From JBBRWO01 sp964388455 (GTDB taxonomy: Bacteria; Actinomycetota; Coriobacteriia; Anaerosomatales; JAAXUF01), in the NCBI GenBank assembly GCA_964388455.1, contig CAYMAN010000001.1, positions 62,001-126,000 on the forward strand: DNA of 64,000 nt. The letters run 5' to 3'. Within the stretch, counting starts at the first letter, position 1. Every line of letters starts with the position of its first letter. Position numbers and translations under genes: made by a program. The notes under the pieces were generated by a model, which did no database searches, was not told where the DNA came from, and saw only the letters and a list, made by a program, of their open reading frames with translations. Positions 25,089 to 33,647 of the stretch are shown piece after piece.

Positions 25089-25520
25089 CTAGAACGGGAT
25101 GTCTTCGTCGACGACAGAGCTCGACGCGGGGGCGCTCTTGGGGGCAGGGGCGCTATAGCCGCCTCCACCACCGTGACCGCCGCCCTCGCCGCGCGCGCTC
25201 AAGAACTCGATATCATCGGCGATGATCTCGACCTTGGAACGCTTGTCGCCATCGGGGGTCTCCCACTGGCTCCAACGCAGCTTGCCTTCGATCGCGAGCT
25301 TCGAACCCTTGCTCAGGAAACGCGAGACTGACTCTGCGCGCGTACCGAACATGGTCACGTCGAAGAAGTTGGGAACGTCCTCCCACTCCCCCGACTGCGG
25401 GTTCTTGCGACGGTCGTTGACGGCGATACCCATCTTGAGAATGGACATGCCGCCCGCCGACTGACGAAGCTCCGGGTCGCGGGTCAGGTTGCCGCTGATA
25501 CAAACTCGGTTGATGCTCAT
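25089..25520 (-). CDS. ssb: Single-stranded DNA-binding protein
   Basis: 143 aa. MSINRVCISGNLTRDPELR starts the OB fold at 25520 (RBS AAGGTGG); WEDVPNFFDVTMFGTRAESVSRFLSKGSKLAIEGKLRW follows. A Gly-rich linker leads to the acidic tip DEDIPF that recruits partner proteins. Placed between rpsF and rpsR as in most Gram-positive genomes. Confidence 0.97.
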   Translation of the reverse strand: MSINRVCISGNLTRDPELRQSAGGMSILKMGIAVNDRRKNPQSGEWEDVPNFFDVTMFGTRAESVSRFLSKGSKLAIEGKLRWSQWETPDGDKRSKVEIIADDIEFLSARGEGGGHGGGGGYSAPAPKSAPASSSVVDEDIPF

Positions 25521-25596
25521 TTGAAACCACCTTCTGATGTACACGGATTCGGGCTATTGCACCCGAGGCCGCGGAACGAGCCGCCTTGCGAGGGAA

Positions 25597-25911
25597 CTAG
25601 GCCTTAACACCCTTGACCTTGTCCTTGTCCTCGCGATTCACGAGCATGAACCGCACCACGGGATCAGTGATTCGCAGTACGCGGTCGAGCTCGGCGATTG
25701 CGGCCGGCGCGGTGTGGAAGTCGACAAGGACGTAATCGCCCTCGGTCACCTTGTTGATCTCAAAGGCGAGCTTGCGCTTGCCCCACGAGTCAACGGTATC
25801 CACCACGCCCCCGTCAGCGGTGATAACGCCCTGGACCTTGTCCAGAACGCCCGCGCGGGCCTCATCATCAAGAGAGGGGTTGAGCATAAGCAGCAGTTCG
25901 TAAGCCTTCAT
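25597..25911 (-). CDS. rpsF: 30S ribosomal protein S6
   Basis: 104 aa from the ATG at 25911 (RBS GGGGAGGTGA). MKAYELLLMLNPSLDD, GKRKLAFEINKVTEGDYVLVDF and RITDPVVRFMLVNRED are typical. First gene of the S6-Ssb-S18 operon that assembles S6:S18 into the small subunit platform. Confidence 0.97.
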   Translation of the reverse strand: MKAYELLLMLNPSLDDEARAGVLDKVQGVITADGGVVDTVDSWGKRKLAFEINKVTEGDYVLVDFHTAPAAIAELDRVLRITDPVVRFMLVNREDKDKVKGVKA

Positions 25912-25991
25912 ATGTGTCACCTCCCCTGGGCTAGTCGGCCCCGGGACTATGAAGGCGCACCCCGGAGCAGGAAATGAGCCTGTGGAGTGTA

Positions 25992-27125
25992 TCACCGGCT
26001 CGCGACTGCGGCAACATCGTCTCTTATGGCACTGACAGGAACCTTACCGAGACCTTCCATGCCGCCCGCTCGCCACAGCGGCCACAGCGCGCCGACCGCA
26101 CACAGCACTCCTGCCGCAAGCAGTGCCGCCGTTCGCGCCCCCCGACCCGCCATTCTCATCCCGCGAGAGATCGCCGAGCCGAGTCGCCCGTCCCGAGCCG
26201 CCGAGGATGCCGCGCGCGCGACCTTGGCGCCGGTGGAGATCGTCTCCCCTGCGTCCGCGAGAACGCCGGTCGCCTGCAGCGCCTCGGGTACCCGGCCGCT
26301 GCTGCCCGAGAGCGTCACACCCGGCGCGACCTCGCCAGCGACCGCCGCTGAGTTAGAGCCTGCATCGGCGAGTCTCGAACCCGCGCTTGTCGTCACAGGG
26401 ACGACCGAGACGCCGGGCACCGTGCCCGGCGACCCCGTGGCCGACACGACATCCGCCAGGGTCGACACAGCGCCCGTTGGGGTCGACACGGCATCCGCAA
26501 CTCCTACGGTGACCCCAGGCGCGAGCACGGCATCGCCCACCGCCGCACCTACTGCCGCACCGACTGTACCGACTGCGGGCTCCCCCACCGTCACCGGTTG
26601 CGCCTCGGCGGCCGGTTGAGCGGCGATCGGCACCGGCATGAGACTCGTCGGATCCAGATACAGGTTCCCCATGCGCAGCCCCAGATGCAGATGTGTTGCC
26701 GAGGAGGACACGTCCCCGTCTGCTGCGAGCGTCGCGACCTGCTCGCCCTCTTCGACGGTGGCGCCGCGCACGACCATCACCCGATCGAGCGGCAGCAGCG
26801 TCACCGATCCCTGCGCCGTGCGGATGCTCGTCGCCAGAACGGTCGTGCCTCCCGCACCCGGCACCCGTCCCACAAACGTGACCTCCCCCGCCAGCGGTGC
26901 GACCACCTCCGCACCCTCCTCGCCCACCAGGTCGAGGCCGCGGTGCGTAGAACTCTTCCCGTCGGCAGCGGCATACGTTGCCCCAAAGCCGAGCCGCACT
27001 TCTGTAGCCCCGCTCGCAAGCGGCGAGCGCGCCAGCGCGACCGACGGCGCCCCCAGCGCCATGCCCGCGCTGACGCACAGTGCGATCGCACCACCAATGA
27101 TGTTCCGAACTGAAGTCGTGTACAT
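25992..27125 (-). CDS. Secreted M23-type peptidoglycan endopeptidase-like protein
   Basis: 377 aa from the ATG at 27125. A signal peptide (IGGAIALCVSAGMALGAPSVALA) is followed by a LytM/M23 domain at about residues 45-165: SSTHRGLDLVGEEG (first zinc His and Asp), a beta core and ATHLHLGLRMG (HxH). A long Ala/Val/Thr-rich low-complexity linker follows, then a C-terminal hydrophobic helix (ARTAALLAAGVLCAVGALWPLWRAGG), suggesting membrane tethering. Acts on wall crosslinks if active. Its RBS lies in a hairpin stem (27135-27153). It is 80 bases upstream of rpsF. Confidence 0.82.
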   Translation of the reverse strand: MYTTSVRNIIGGAIALCVSAGMALGAPSVALARSPLASGATEVRLGFGATYAAADGKSSTHRGLDLVGEEGAEVVAPLAGEVTFVGRVPGAGGTTVLATSIRTAQGSVTLLPLDRVMVVRGATVEEGEQVATLAADGDVSSSATHLHLGLRMGNLYLDPTSLMPVPIAAQPAAEAQPVTVGEPAVGTVGAAVGAAVGDAVLAPGVTVGVADAVSTPTGAVSTLADVVSATGSPGTVPGVSVVPVTTSAGSRLADAGSNSAAVAGEVAPGVTLSGSSGRVPEALQATGVLADAGETISTGAKVARAASSAARDGRLGSAISRGMRMAGRGARTAALLAAGVLCAVGALWPLWRAGGMEGLGKVPVSAIRDDVAAVASR

Positions 27126-27134
27126 GATGAAACC

Positions 27135-27153
27135 CCTCGCCTTCTCGGCGAGG
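27135..27153 (-). promoter_or_regulatory. RBS-sequestering hairpin in the M23 peptidase leader
   Basis: On the transcript CCUCGCC-GAGAA-GGCGAGG forms a 7-bp stem with a 5-base loop. The 3' arm overlaps the ribosome-binding site GAGGGG that precedes the AUG at 27125. An upstream segment (27213-27223, UUCUCGGCGAG on the transcript) is perfectly complementary over 11 bases to the 5' arm plus loop, so an alternative fold would free the site. Confidence 0.5.
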
Positions 27154-27231
27154 AACGGGTGTCTGAGGGTATACGAACAGGTGTTCGACACCGAGAGCGA
27201 ACTTCCTGCACGCTCGCCGAGAAACACACAC

Positions 27232-27252
27232 GGCCGTCCACCAAGGACGGCC
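27232..27252 (-). terminator. Terminator after tRNA-Gly
   Basis: GGCCGTCC (27232-27239) pairs with GGACGGCC (27245-27252) around a five-base loop, 13 bases beyond the tRNA 3' end. The transcript then reads GUGUGUGUUUCUC, a moderately U-rich tail. Confidence 0.7.
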
Positions 27253-27264
27253 GAGAAAGTGCGC

Positions 27265-27339
27265 TGGAGCGGGTGACCGGACTCGAACCGGCAACTTTCA
27301 GCTTGGGAAGCTGACGCTCTACCATTGAACTACACCCGC
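27265..27339 (-). tRNA. tRNA-Gly, anticodon CCC
   Basis: 75 nt including encoded CCA. The acceptor stem GCGGGTG/CACCCGC, D-arm with AATGGT-AGAGC, anticodon stem TCAGC/GCTGA around loop TTCCCAA (anticodon CCC), T-arm GGTTCGAGTCC and discriminator T all fit glycine. It reads GGG codons. It lies upstream of the M23 gene on the same strand, separated by a terminator-like hairpin. Confidence 0.95.
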
Positions 27340-27385
27340 GCGCCGCGAAAGTGTATCCCAGCGCGCACGAGCGCCGCAAACACGA

Positions 27386-27413
27386 AGCGCCGCCAGACGA
27401 ATCCGGCGGCGCT
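27386..27413 (-). terminator. Terminator after the DUF5679 gene
   Basis: AGCGCCGCC (27386-27394) and GGCGGCGCT (27405-27413) form a perfect 9-bp stem with a ten-base loop, 26 bases past the stop codon of the small minus-strand gene. The following transcript, UCGUGUUUG, is only weakly U-rich. Confidence 0.65.
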
Positions 27414-27439
27414 ACGATACGTAACTCAAGTGGCTTGTC

Positions 27440-27589
27440 TTACGACTTGCCGATCTTGAAGATCTTGGTTCCGCATTCAGGACAGATGCCCTGGCTTGCC
27501 GGACGTCCGTTCTTCATGGTGATTTCCTGGGCGTCCTTCATTTCCCTCTTGGCCTTGCACTTAACGCAGTAGCCTTCCTTAGCAGCCAT
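27440..27589 (-). CDS. DUF5679 zinc-ribbon protein, 49 aa
   Basis: Tiny protein with two CxxC knuckles, GYCVKCKAKREM and ICPECGTKIFKIGKS, a one-domain zinc ribbon of unknown function common in Actinobacteria and Chloroflexi (DUF5679). The start at 27589 is supported by an ideal AGGAGGTGA. The TNGRP-like middle (TMKNGRPASQG) is conserved in the family. It stands alone between a tRNA and the DUF1461 gene. Confidence 0.85.
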   Translation of the reverse strand: MAAKEGYCVKCKAKREMKDAQEITMKNGRPASQGICPECGTKIFKIGKS

Positions 27590-27677
27590 TCGCGCAGTCA
27601 CCTCCTTGTTCGATGCGATCTGGCAACGGCCGCACACCCGGGCAGGCATGGCCGTGGCGCTTTGATGGTCCCCTCGG

Positions 27678-27694
27678 GGCAGGAACTTCCTGCC
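27678..27694. promoter_or_regulatory. 17-base perfect palindrome GGCAGGAA-C-TTCCTGCC
   Basis: Eight-base arms about one centre base, between the DUF1461 stop (27755) and the DUF5679 start (27589). As RNA it would make a 6-bp stem with a 5-base loop, so it may terminate the upstream operon or serve as an operator for the small gene. Confidence 0.4.
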
Positions 27695-27754
27695 TTCATT
27701 AGGAAATACTACAGAATCCAGCGCGGTTGTCACGCCTTGCCTATTCGGGAACTT

Positions 27755-28411
27755 TCAGAGTTCGTTTCGCTCGGAGGTCTTGAGGAGCCTCGCGAGCCAT
27801 GCGAGGAGGCCTGCACCGAGGCCCATCGCAGTCGCCCAGGCCACCCCGGACGTGATCCAGAACGGCTCCGGGAACGTCTGGATCAGCAGGGAGTCGTAGG
27901 CGAACGTCCACGTGCCTGAGGCGAAGAACAACCCGTGGAACGCGGCGAAGAAGATGTCGAAATCCGAGACGGCTGCGATGGCCGCGAGCACGATGAGCGC
28001 CAGCGTCAGGATCGCTCCTGCCCGCAATGCGGCGATGACGGCATCGATACGCTTGCGCCGAAACATCACCACGATCCACGCGGTGACCAAAAGCGTGAGC
28101 ACGCCTGTGAACAGGCGTGCTCGGATGAGAACCACGCGCACGTCGATCAGATGGGAGCTGGCAGAAGCGTCGAAACCATCGCGTCCGTCGACGGTCACGG
28201 GCAGCGCGTCGGCGTCGCTCTCAACCACGAAGGCGCGAACCTGCTCGGCTACTTCGAGCATACGCTCGGGGGGCAGCCCGGCCTCCTCGGCAAGCGAGAG
28301 GCGGGAAGCCAGCGCGCGCGTGAACGCGGGGCCTGTGAGCGGCAGGATGGCGATGCCGGCGATCATCAGCGCCAATGTGATGCCTACGACCCATGCGGAG
28401 ATTGTGCGCAT
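27755..28411 (-). CDS. DUF1461 (TIGR01906-type) integral membrane protein
   Basis: 218 aa. The N-terminal helix (ISAWVVGITLALMIAGIAILPL) is followed by an outside loop of about 80 residues and a helix near FTGVLTLLVTAWIVVMF. Further helices include SDFDIFFAAFHGLFFASGTWTFAYDSLLIQTFPEPFW, the motif-rich segment of DUF1461. Function is unknown. The ATG at 28411 (GTAAGG upstream) lies five bases after the GGDEF stop, so the two are co-transcribed. Confidence 0.78.
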   Translation of the reverse strand: MRTISAWVVGITLALMIAGIAILPLTGPAFTRALASRLSLAEEAGLPPERMLEVAEQVRAFVVESDADALPVTVDGRDGFDASASSHLIDVRVVLIRARLFTGVLTLLVTAWIVVMFRRKRIDAVIAALRAGAILTLALIVLAAIAAVSDFDIFFAAFHGLFFASGTWTFAYDSLLIQTFPEPFWITSGVAWATAMGLGAGLLAWLARLLKTSERNEL

Positions 28412-28415
28412 AGCC

Positions 28416-29726
28416 TTACAGCTCGGTCGGATCGGCCGGGTACAACTCGTCTTCGTCGGTCGACATGTCGTCGCCAGCCTTGTCGCCGAGACGCGTACTG
28501 GATCGCGAAAGCTCGAGCGTGGAGGCGGCGACCACGACATTCCCGCCCCCGCTGATGGCGGCGGCCAGCGCCTGGTCGGCGGCGTCGAGCAACTCGTCGA
28601 CGGTCGAAGCGTCGACGGGAAGTGACGCGATTCCGATCGAGACACTGACGCTGGCATCGTCGACGGTCGTCGAGCCGATCGCGCGGCGCAGCTTATCGGC
28701 GAGGTGGGCGGCATCTGTCACACCGGGGGGGCGCTGGGTCGTCACGTCCTCGGCCAGAAGCACCGCGAACTCCTCGCCACCGATTCTCGCGGCAAGGTTC
28801 GAGGTGACATCGGCATCGTCGGCGGTCTTGAGGCAACCGGTGATCGTCGTGGCGATGGCGCGAAGCAGCTTGTCGCCTCGTTCGATGCCGAACCTCTTGT
28901 TGAACACACCGAAGCTGTCGATGTCGAGCAGGATCAAGTGGACCGGGCGATCATCCCGATGTGCTCGGCGGATCTCTGCGGCGAGCGCCTGAAGGAAGAA
29001 GCCGCGCGAATACAGCCCTGTCGCGGCATCGAGCACGGTCATCGACTGGCGACCGGACTCCTCGCAGCGCTGCTCGTGGACCAGCTGCGTCGCGACCGCG
29101 GCGGTACCGGCGAGAACCCCCACCTGCCAGAGGTAGCGCACGAAGACGAAGACGGGATCGTGATACAGGTCTTGGCTGGCAAACGGCATCGGTACGTGCG
29201 GGAGCACACCGACCAGCTCGAGCAGCTCCAGGCTGCCGAGCAACGTCATACAGATGAGGGCGAGCCCCCACGCGTCTTTGCGGCGCTGCAGGATGAACGC
29301 GGCCTCGAGGATGAACAGCGAGTACATCGACCAGAACCACGAGTTCACGCTGCCCGAGAAGTACACCAGCACGGTGACCACCAGTGCATCGAGTGCGAGC
29401 TGCAGGTTGTTCCACACGGCGATGTTGCCCAGCTGTTTGTAGTTGAGCTGGTAGAAGGTGTTGTAGACGACCACGAAGCCCAGAGCGACGGCGGGAATCG
29501 CCATTCGCTGCACCAGCTCGGCGAGCGGCATGACGGTCGTGTACGCCAGACCGGCGAGCGTGGAGTACGTCACGAGCACGATGAGGAGCGCCCAGCGGAT
29601 GCGAACGACCAGGCCTACTCGGCGGATGTTCGCTTGGAGGGCCTCGATGTCATAGCGCGTCGGCTGCTCTCGCCACGACACCATGAGTGCGCGTTCGATG
29701 CGCTTCTTGAGCCGGCTTGGAGTCAA
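28416..29726 (-). CDS. Membrane-bound GGDEF diguanylate cyclase
   Basis: 436 aa. An N-terminal six-helix membrane sensor (about residues 35-210) precedes a GGDEF domain with RIGGEEFAVLLAED, so the active-site loop is the functional GGEEF variant. LDIDSFGVFNKRFG supplies the metal site. No I-site RxxD is obvious at the usual place. The C terminus has an unusual ~35 residue acidic tail. Makes c-di-GMP from two GTP; no EAL or PilZ partner is in the window. A TTG start is proposed because GGAGGT sits eight bases before it; the alternative is ATG at 29684. Confidence 0.85.
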   Translation of the reverse strand: MTPSRLKKRIERALMVSWREQPTRYDIEALQANIRRVGLVVRIRWALLIVLVTYSTLAGLAYTTVMPLAELVQRMAIPAVALGFVVVYNTFYQLNYKQLGNIAVWNNLQLALDALVVTVLVYFSGSVNSWFWSMYSLFILEAAFILQRRKDAWGLALICMTLLGSLELLELVGVLPHVPMPFASQDLYHDPVFVFVRYLWQVGVLAGTAAVATQLVHEQRCEESGRQSMTVLDAATGLYSRGFFLQALAAEIRRAHRDDRPVHLILLDIDSFGVFNKRFGIERGDKLLRAIATTITGCLKTADDADVTSNLAARIGGEEFAVLLAEDVTTQRPPGVTDAAHLADKLRRAIGSTTVDDASVSVSIGIASLPVDASTVDELLDAADQALAAAISGGGNVVVAASTLELSRSSTRLGDKAGDDMSTDEDELYPADPTEL

Positions 29727-29885
29727 GCGGGGGACCTCCGGACATCAGGCAATCTGGCTCGTATCACGCACGACCGGTTCGCGCATGTCAGGAGAGTGTA
29801 CCTGCGCGCGCGAAGAGCGGGCAATCCCATGTGGATTCGATGTGGGATGGCCGGAGTGACGAACACCGCATCGTATACTTGCGCC

Positions 29886-30899
29886 ATGAACCCACAGCAG
29901 ACCTACGAGCTCATCACCGCGCTCACGACACGACTACAAGCAATCGGCGGGCCGCTGCAGATTCTCATCGCCGGCTTCGCCGTAGTTGTCGTGGGATGCG
30001 CGCTGCTGCCGCTCAGCCTCGTTTGGCGCGGTCGCGCGTTGGCGGCGATGGCGGCGCTGCTGCTCGTCGGCGAGGCGGTGCTCGCGTGGTACCACTTCCG
30101 GCTCTGGCAGCTCGCCGTTGTGATCGATCCGTCCACCGGCATGCTGACCGGCAACGTCGCCCCGCCACTGTGGATCGAGTCCGAGAAACTCTACGTCTGG
30201 GCACTCATCACAGCGCTCATGGGGGTCTTCCTGCGGCGACACCGAGAGGAGCTGCTCCCCGGCGTCATGCTCGTGGTCGCCGCGCTCGCGGCCGGCGGAG
30301 TCCTCCTGGGCGAGCCGTTCAGCAATCCGCTGCCAGGGTTCCTCGGCCAGTACATGGGGTATCTGCAGGCGATGGCGTCGGGCGGACAGTCTGCCATGGG
30401 CGCGTTCCAGGGCATGGAGTCCGCACGGCAGTTCTACTACAACGCGTGGTTCATGTGGGTGCATCCGCCGCTGCTGTTCTTCAGCTACGGAGCGTTCACG
30501 ATCTCGTTCTTGGCGACACTTCAGATGATTAAGCGGCGCCACTCGGCGTACGAGACGACCGCGTATCGCTGGGCCCGGCTCGGGTATCTGCCGCTGACCT
30601 TTGGGATGCTCATCGGATTCCCGTGGGCCTTGGCCGCGTGGACGGGCGAGTCATGGTGGTGGTCGGGCAAGGTCAACATGTCGATCATGATGTGGCTGCT
30701 CTACACTGCCGTGCTGCATGCGCGACTCTACCTGCGGCAACGCGGGATGTGGCAGACGGTGGCGGTGTTGGGCGTGCTGTCGTTCGTGGTGCTGATCCTG
30801 ACCTACGTCACGACGTACGTGGTGCCCGGAGCGCACAGCTATGCGCTGCTGCCTGGCGCGCGTGCACTGATCGCGGCGATAGCGGGAGGTGCGGCATGA
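29886..30899 (+). CDS. CcsA/CcmF-like cytochrome c assembly membrane protein, variant tryptophan motif
   Basis: 337 aa with about eight helices. NAWFMWVHPPLLFFSYGAFTISF holds the conserved His-Pro-Pro of CcsA/ResC haem handling proteins. In place of the canonical WGxWxWDPKE segment it reads AWTGESWWWSGKVNMSIMMWLLYTAVLHARLY, with the Asp-Pro-Lys-Glu replaced. The family normally delivers haem to apocytochrome c outside the membrane. It shares an ATGA overlap with the next membrane protein, and a c-type cytochrome gene lies 5 kb away. Confidence 0.7.
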   Translation: MNPQQTYELITALTTRLQAIGGPLQILIAGFAVVVVGCALLPLSLVWRGRALAAMAALLLVGEAVLAWYHFRLWQLAVVIDPSTGMLTGNVAPPLWIESEKLYVWALITALMGVFLRRHREELLPGVMLVVAALAAGGVLLGEPFSNPLPGFLGQYMGYLQAMASGGQSAMGAFQGMESARQFYYNAWFMWVHPPLLFFSYGAFTISFLATLQMIKRRHSAYETTAYRWARLGYLPLTFGMLIGFPWALAAWTGESWWWSGKVNMSIMMWLLYTAVLHARLYLRQRGMWQTVAVLGVLSFVVLILTYVTTYVVPGAHSYALLPGARALIAAIAGGAA

Positions 30900-31603
30900 T
30901 GGCGGGCATCGAGGAAATCCGACAGCGCCTCTGGGACTTCACTCTCACCATCATCACCGTCGCGGTTCTGGCATCGCTCGGCATCCAGTCGTTCGTCGGC
31001 ACCGTGTGGGTCTGGATGGCCGAGCGCGGCACAGAAGGCTGGAGCCAGAGTGCGGCCTACTCCGACTACATCACCATGATGAACGCGATCGCGGCGCCAC
31101 AGGTGCTGGCGCTCGTGGTGGTCATGGGCCTGTGCGTGCCCAAGCGCCTATTCTCTCGGCGAGTCTTGCTGGTGGCGTCGCTGGCGATGGTGGCGGTGGG
31201 CGTCGCCGGCGGAATCGTGTCTGGCAGCCTAGGCCTCGGCCTCGCGACCTACCTGTCGCTCGCGGCCATCATCCAGGTCGCGGTCGTGGTGATGACGGTC
31301 GCCGGCGTTCGCGGACCGTCGTACCTGACCGAAGGACGGCTGACCAAGACAGGGAGCGGCCTTCTCCACCTGGGCTTCATCGTCTTCGTGATCGTGGTCG
31401 TGGCCCTGCAGCGCTCGGCGCTGATGCTGCCGGTGTTCTGGGTGAGCGCAGTGCTTGTGACGGCAGGCACCGCGATGTCGTTCTACGCCAGCCGGATCGC
31501 ATGGCACCGGAGCCACCCGCAGCCCGATGCTTCATTCGTCGAGGAGCCCGCGGCTGCGGACGTCGCCGAGGAGCCCGAAGTGGCCGGCCCCGACGCTCTT
31601 TAG
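30896..31603 (+). CDS. Integral membrane protein coupled to the CcsA-like gene
   Basis: 235 aa with about five to six membrane helices and an acidic cytoplasmic tail (EEPAAADVAEEPEVAGP). An outside loop with MAERGTEGWSQSAAYSDYITMMN sits between helices 1 and 2. I do not recognise a named family. Its four-base overlap with the CcsA-like gene suggests they form a complex, perhaps a split CcmF-like or Ccs system. The stop overlaps the convergent M28 gene by four bases. Confidence 0.6.
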   Translation: MMAGIEEIRQRLWDFTLTIITVAVLASLGIQSFVGTVWVWMAERGTEGWSQSAAYSDYITMMNAIAAPQVLALVVVMGLCVPKRLFSRRVLLVASLAMVAVGVAGGIVSGSLGLGLATYLSLAAIIQVAVVVMTVAGVRGPSYLTEGRLTKTGSGLLHLGFIVFVIVVVALQRSALMLPVFWVSAVLVTAGTAMSFYASRIAWHRSHPQPDASFVEEPAAADVAEEPEVAGPDAL

Positions 31604-33453
31604 GCCTCGCGGATCATGTGCGCGACGAGCGAGGTCACGCGCTCAACCACCTCGGGCTCGATGTTCTCGGTGGTGTCGGTCTTCCAGTGCCAGTTGACTG
31701 GCACGCCGGTCGATTCGAACGCCATCAGGGTGAGCGCCTTGTAGCCACGCGCGAGCGCGGCGGTCGCGTCAGTCGAAAGTCCCTTGTATGCGCGCGGCTT
31801 CACGAGGATCTCCTGCTCGCGCGAAACGCGCTTGGCCAATGAGATCATGCGGCGATCCGCACGGTAGCGGCGCGCCATGCCCTCGGACGTGACCCAAGAG
31901 AGCTGTCCTGCACCCACGTTGTCGAGGTTGATGATCATCGCATCGCGGATGTCCTCGCCGTAGGCCTCGAGGAACGCCTGCATGCCCACGGTGCCGACTT
32001 CCTCGGCTCCCGTTGCGACGAACCAGACCTCCTTCTCGGCAAAGTCACGGTCGATGGTTTCGGTCACACGGCGGCGGATTCTAGCAGCCTCGTTGGCGGC
32101 GAAATCCTCGTCCTCGATGGGATCGTCGCCGGCCCAGCCGCCCTTCCAGCCTAGGCCGCCGGCTTCATCATCGTCATCGTCTCCGCTGCCGAACTGGTCC
32201 CACGAGCCGATGTCCTTGCCGGCCTTGCGCGCGTCGAACTCGTCGTCGACACCCAGCCAGCCCTTCACGTCGTGATCCTCCTCGCGCTTCTTCTTGCCCA
32301 GTCCCAACCCGCCGAGGAGGCCGCGGCGTGGCTTCTCGCCCGCGTCGCGCAGCTCGGGAGCGCCGAGGCCGGCGAGCGGTTCGTCGGCAGGCGCTTCGGA
32401 GACGGCCTCCCAGTTCTCGCCGTCGTCGAAGGTGGCGTGAGTGCGCGTGTCTTCTCGGCCGGACACAGCGGCGAACTCGATGGTCTCGAAGTCGAGCAGG
32501 CCTTGGCCGCGCTGCGGACCGCGCGCGGGCTCGCCGTCGGGCTCGACCCAGTTGAAGTCGTCGGGAAGCTCGGTGACCGGAGCACGACCACCGGCCGGCG
32601 TGTAGGAAAGCAGTGCGCCCTCAGGGACCACGTCAGCGTCGCGCGCCTCCTCGGCGGTGTGGCGAACCGGGGTGAACTGCGTAGTCGAGAAGCGGGAAAC
32701 ATCCGGCTCCGGCACGAGGCTGTGCAGCACGCCGAGCATCGCGGCGACGCCGGATGCGTTGTCGTTTGCGCCTGCGACGAACGGCATCGCCAGCTCGCGG
32801 TGGATGTTGATGAGCAGAGGGACCAGCAGGTAGGCCGCTACTACAAGCGTCGCGTACCAGGTGTACATGTCGATGGTGGCTGCGAGACTCCCGGACACGA
32901 ACGGCAGCGGAAGCGCCTTGATCAGCAGTAGCACCGGCACAGCGAACGTGCAGAACTTCATGAGCGCGAACGTTGTAGGGAACTGTCCGACCATGCCCGG
33001 TGAGAACGCGAGCGAAGCGCGCGCGGAATCATAGTGAGCGACGACCACTACCTTCATCAGACGCTCACCGCGACGGGCGCGGGGCACGTGACGTGCGATG
33101 ACGTTCTGACTCGGGCCCTTGGGCATGAGCCGTGAGAGGCCCCAGCGAGTGTCGAGGTCCGACCAGAACACGAACGCCGTGATCGCCGAGAGCGCGAACG
33201 CCGGCCACAGCAGTTGCCCCCCGAGAAGCCACGTCCCGGCCACGACCGCCGAGAGGATCGTCAGCGCGTGGTAGATGACGTACGCCCACGCGTAGGTGCG
33301 CGGAGCCTCGAACGACTGAATCTCAGGTTCGAGCCCTCGGGCTATGAACGCCGACTCGACGTATGCCGCCGCGCGGTGCTCCGCGTCCGTGGTCGCTGGT
33401 CGCGGTCCGATCTCGTCGGCGAGGGCGGTGATGTGCTGCATGATCTCGGCCAT
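31600..33453 (-). CDS. Membrane-embedded M28-family aminopeptidase with long acidic insertion
   Basis: 617 aa from the ATG at 33453 (GGAGG upstream). Zinc ligands of an M28 peptidase are visible: H140 (HYDSARAS), D231 (ANDNASG), E484-E485 (ATGAEEVG), D511 (NLDNVG) and a final His in NWHWKTDTTENI. Two pairs of membrane helices lie at about 55-95 and 160-215, and a roughly 205-residue acidic, low-complexity insertion (about 253-460, including GDDDDDEAGG) separates the catalytic halves. That insertion is far longer than in usual family members. It presumably trims peptides, but location and substrate are unknown. Confidence 0.8.
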   Translation of the reverse strand: MAEIMQHITALADEIGPRPATTDAEHRAAAYVESAFIARGLEPEIQSFEAPRTYAWAYVIYHALTILSAVVAGTWLLGGQLLWPAFALSAITAFVFWSDLDTRWGLSRLMPKGPSQNVIARHVPRARRGERLMKVVVVAHYDSARASLAFSPGMVGQFPTTFALMKFCTFAVPVLLLIKALPLPFVSGSLAATIDMYTWYATLVVAAYLLVPLLINIHRELAMPFVAGANDNASGVAAMLGVLHSLVPEPDVSRFSTTQFTPVRHTAEEARDADVVPEGALLSYTPAGGRAPVTELPDDFNWVEPDGEPARGPQRGQGLLDFETIEFAAVSGREDTRTHATFDDGENWEAVSEAPADEPLAGLGAPELRDAGEKPRRGLLGGLGLGKKKREEDHDVKGWLGVDDEFDARKAGKDIGSWDQFGSGDDDDDEAGGLGWKGGWAGDDPIEDEDFAANEAARIRRRVTETIDRDFAEKEVWFVATGAEEVGTVGMQAFLEAYGEDIRDAMIINLDNVGAGQLSWVTSEGMARRYRADRRMISLAKRVSREQEILVKPRAYKGLSTDATAALARGYKALTLMAFESTGVPVNWHWKTDTTENIEPEVVERVTSLVAHMIREA

Positions 33454-33647
33454 CTGAAAACCTCCGGCACGGGGACGTGCTGGGCCGAGCGACCGGTTGG
33501 CCACTCCCCCATATGTTAGCGCAGCGCAGTGACTTGTCCCTCATCTATCGGCGAGTTCTCGGAGTGTGGGGGCCATGTCCCAATGTGTTCACAAGATGCT
33601 AACCGGCATTTCACCAACGGCGGAGACTCGCTGCATACGCTGCTGTC

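Noticed and set aside
27135..27153. Hairpin read as a terminator of the tRNA transcript
   Set aside because: A better terminator with a U-rich tail lies at 27232-27252; this hairpin overlaps the peptidase ribosome-binding site instead.
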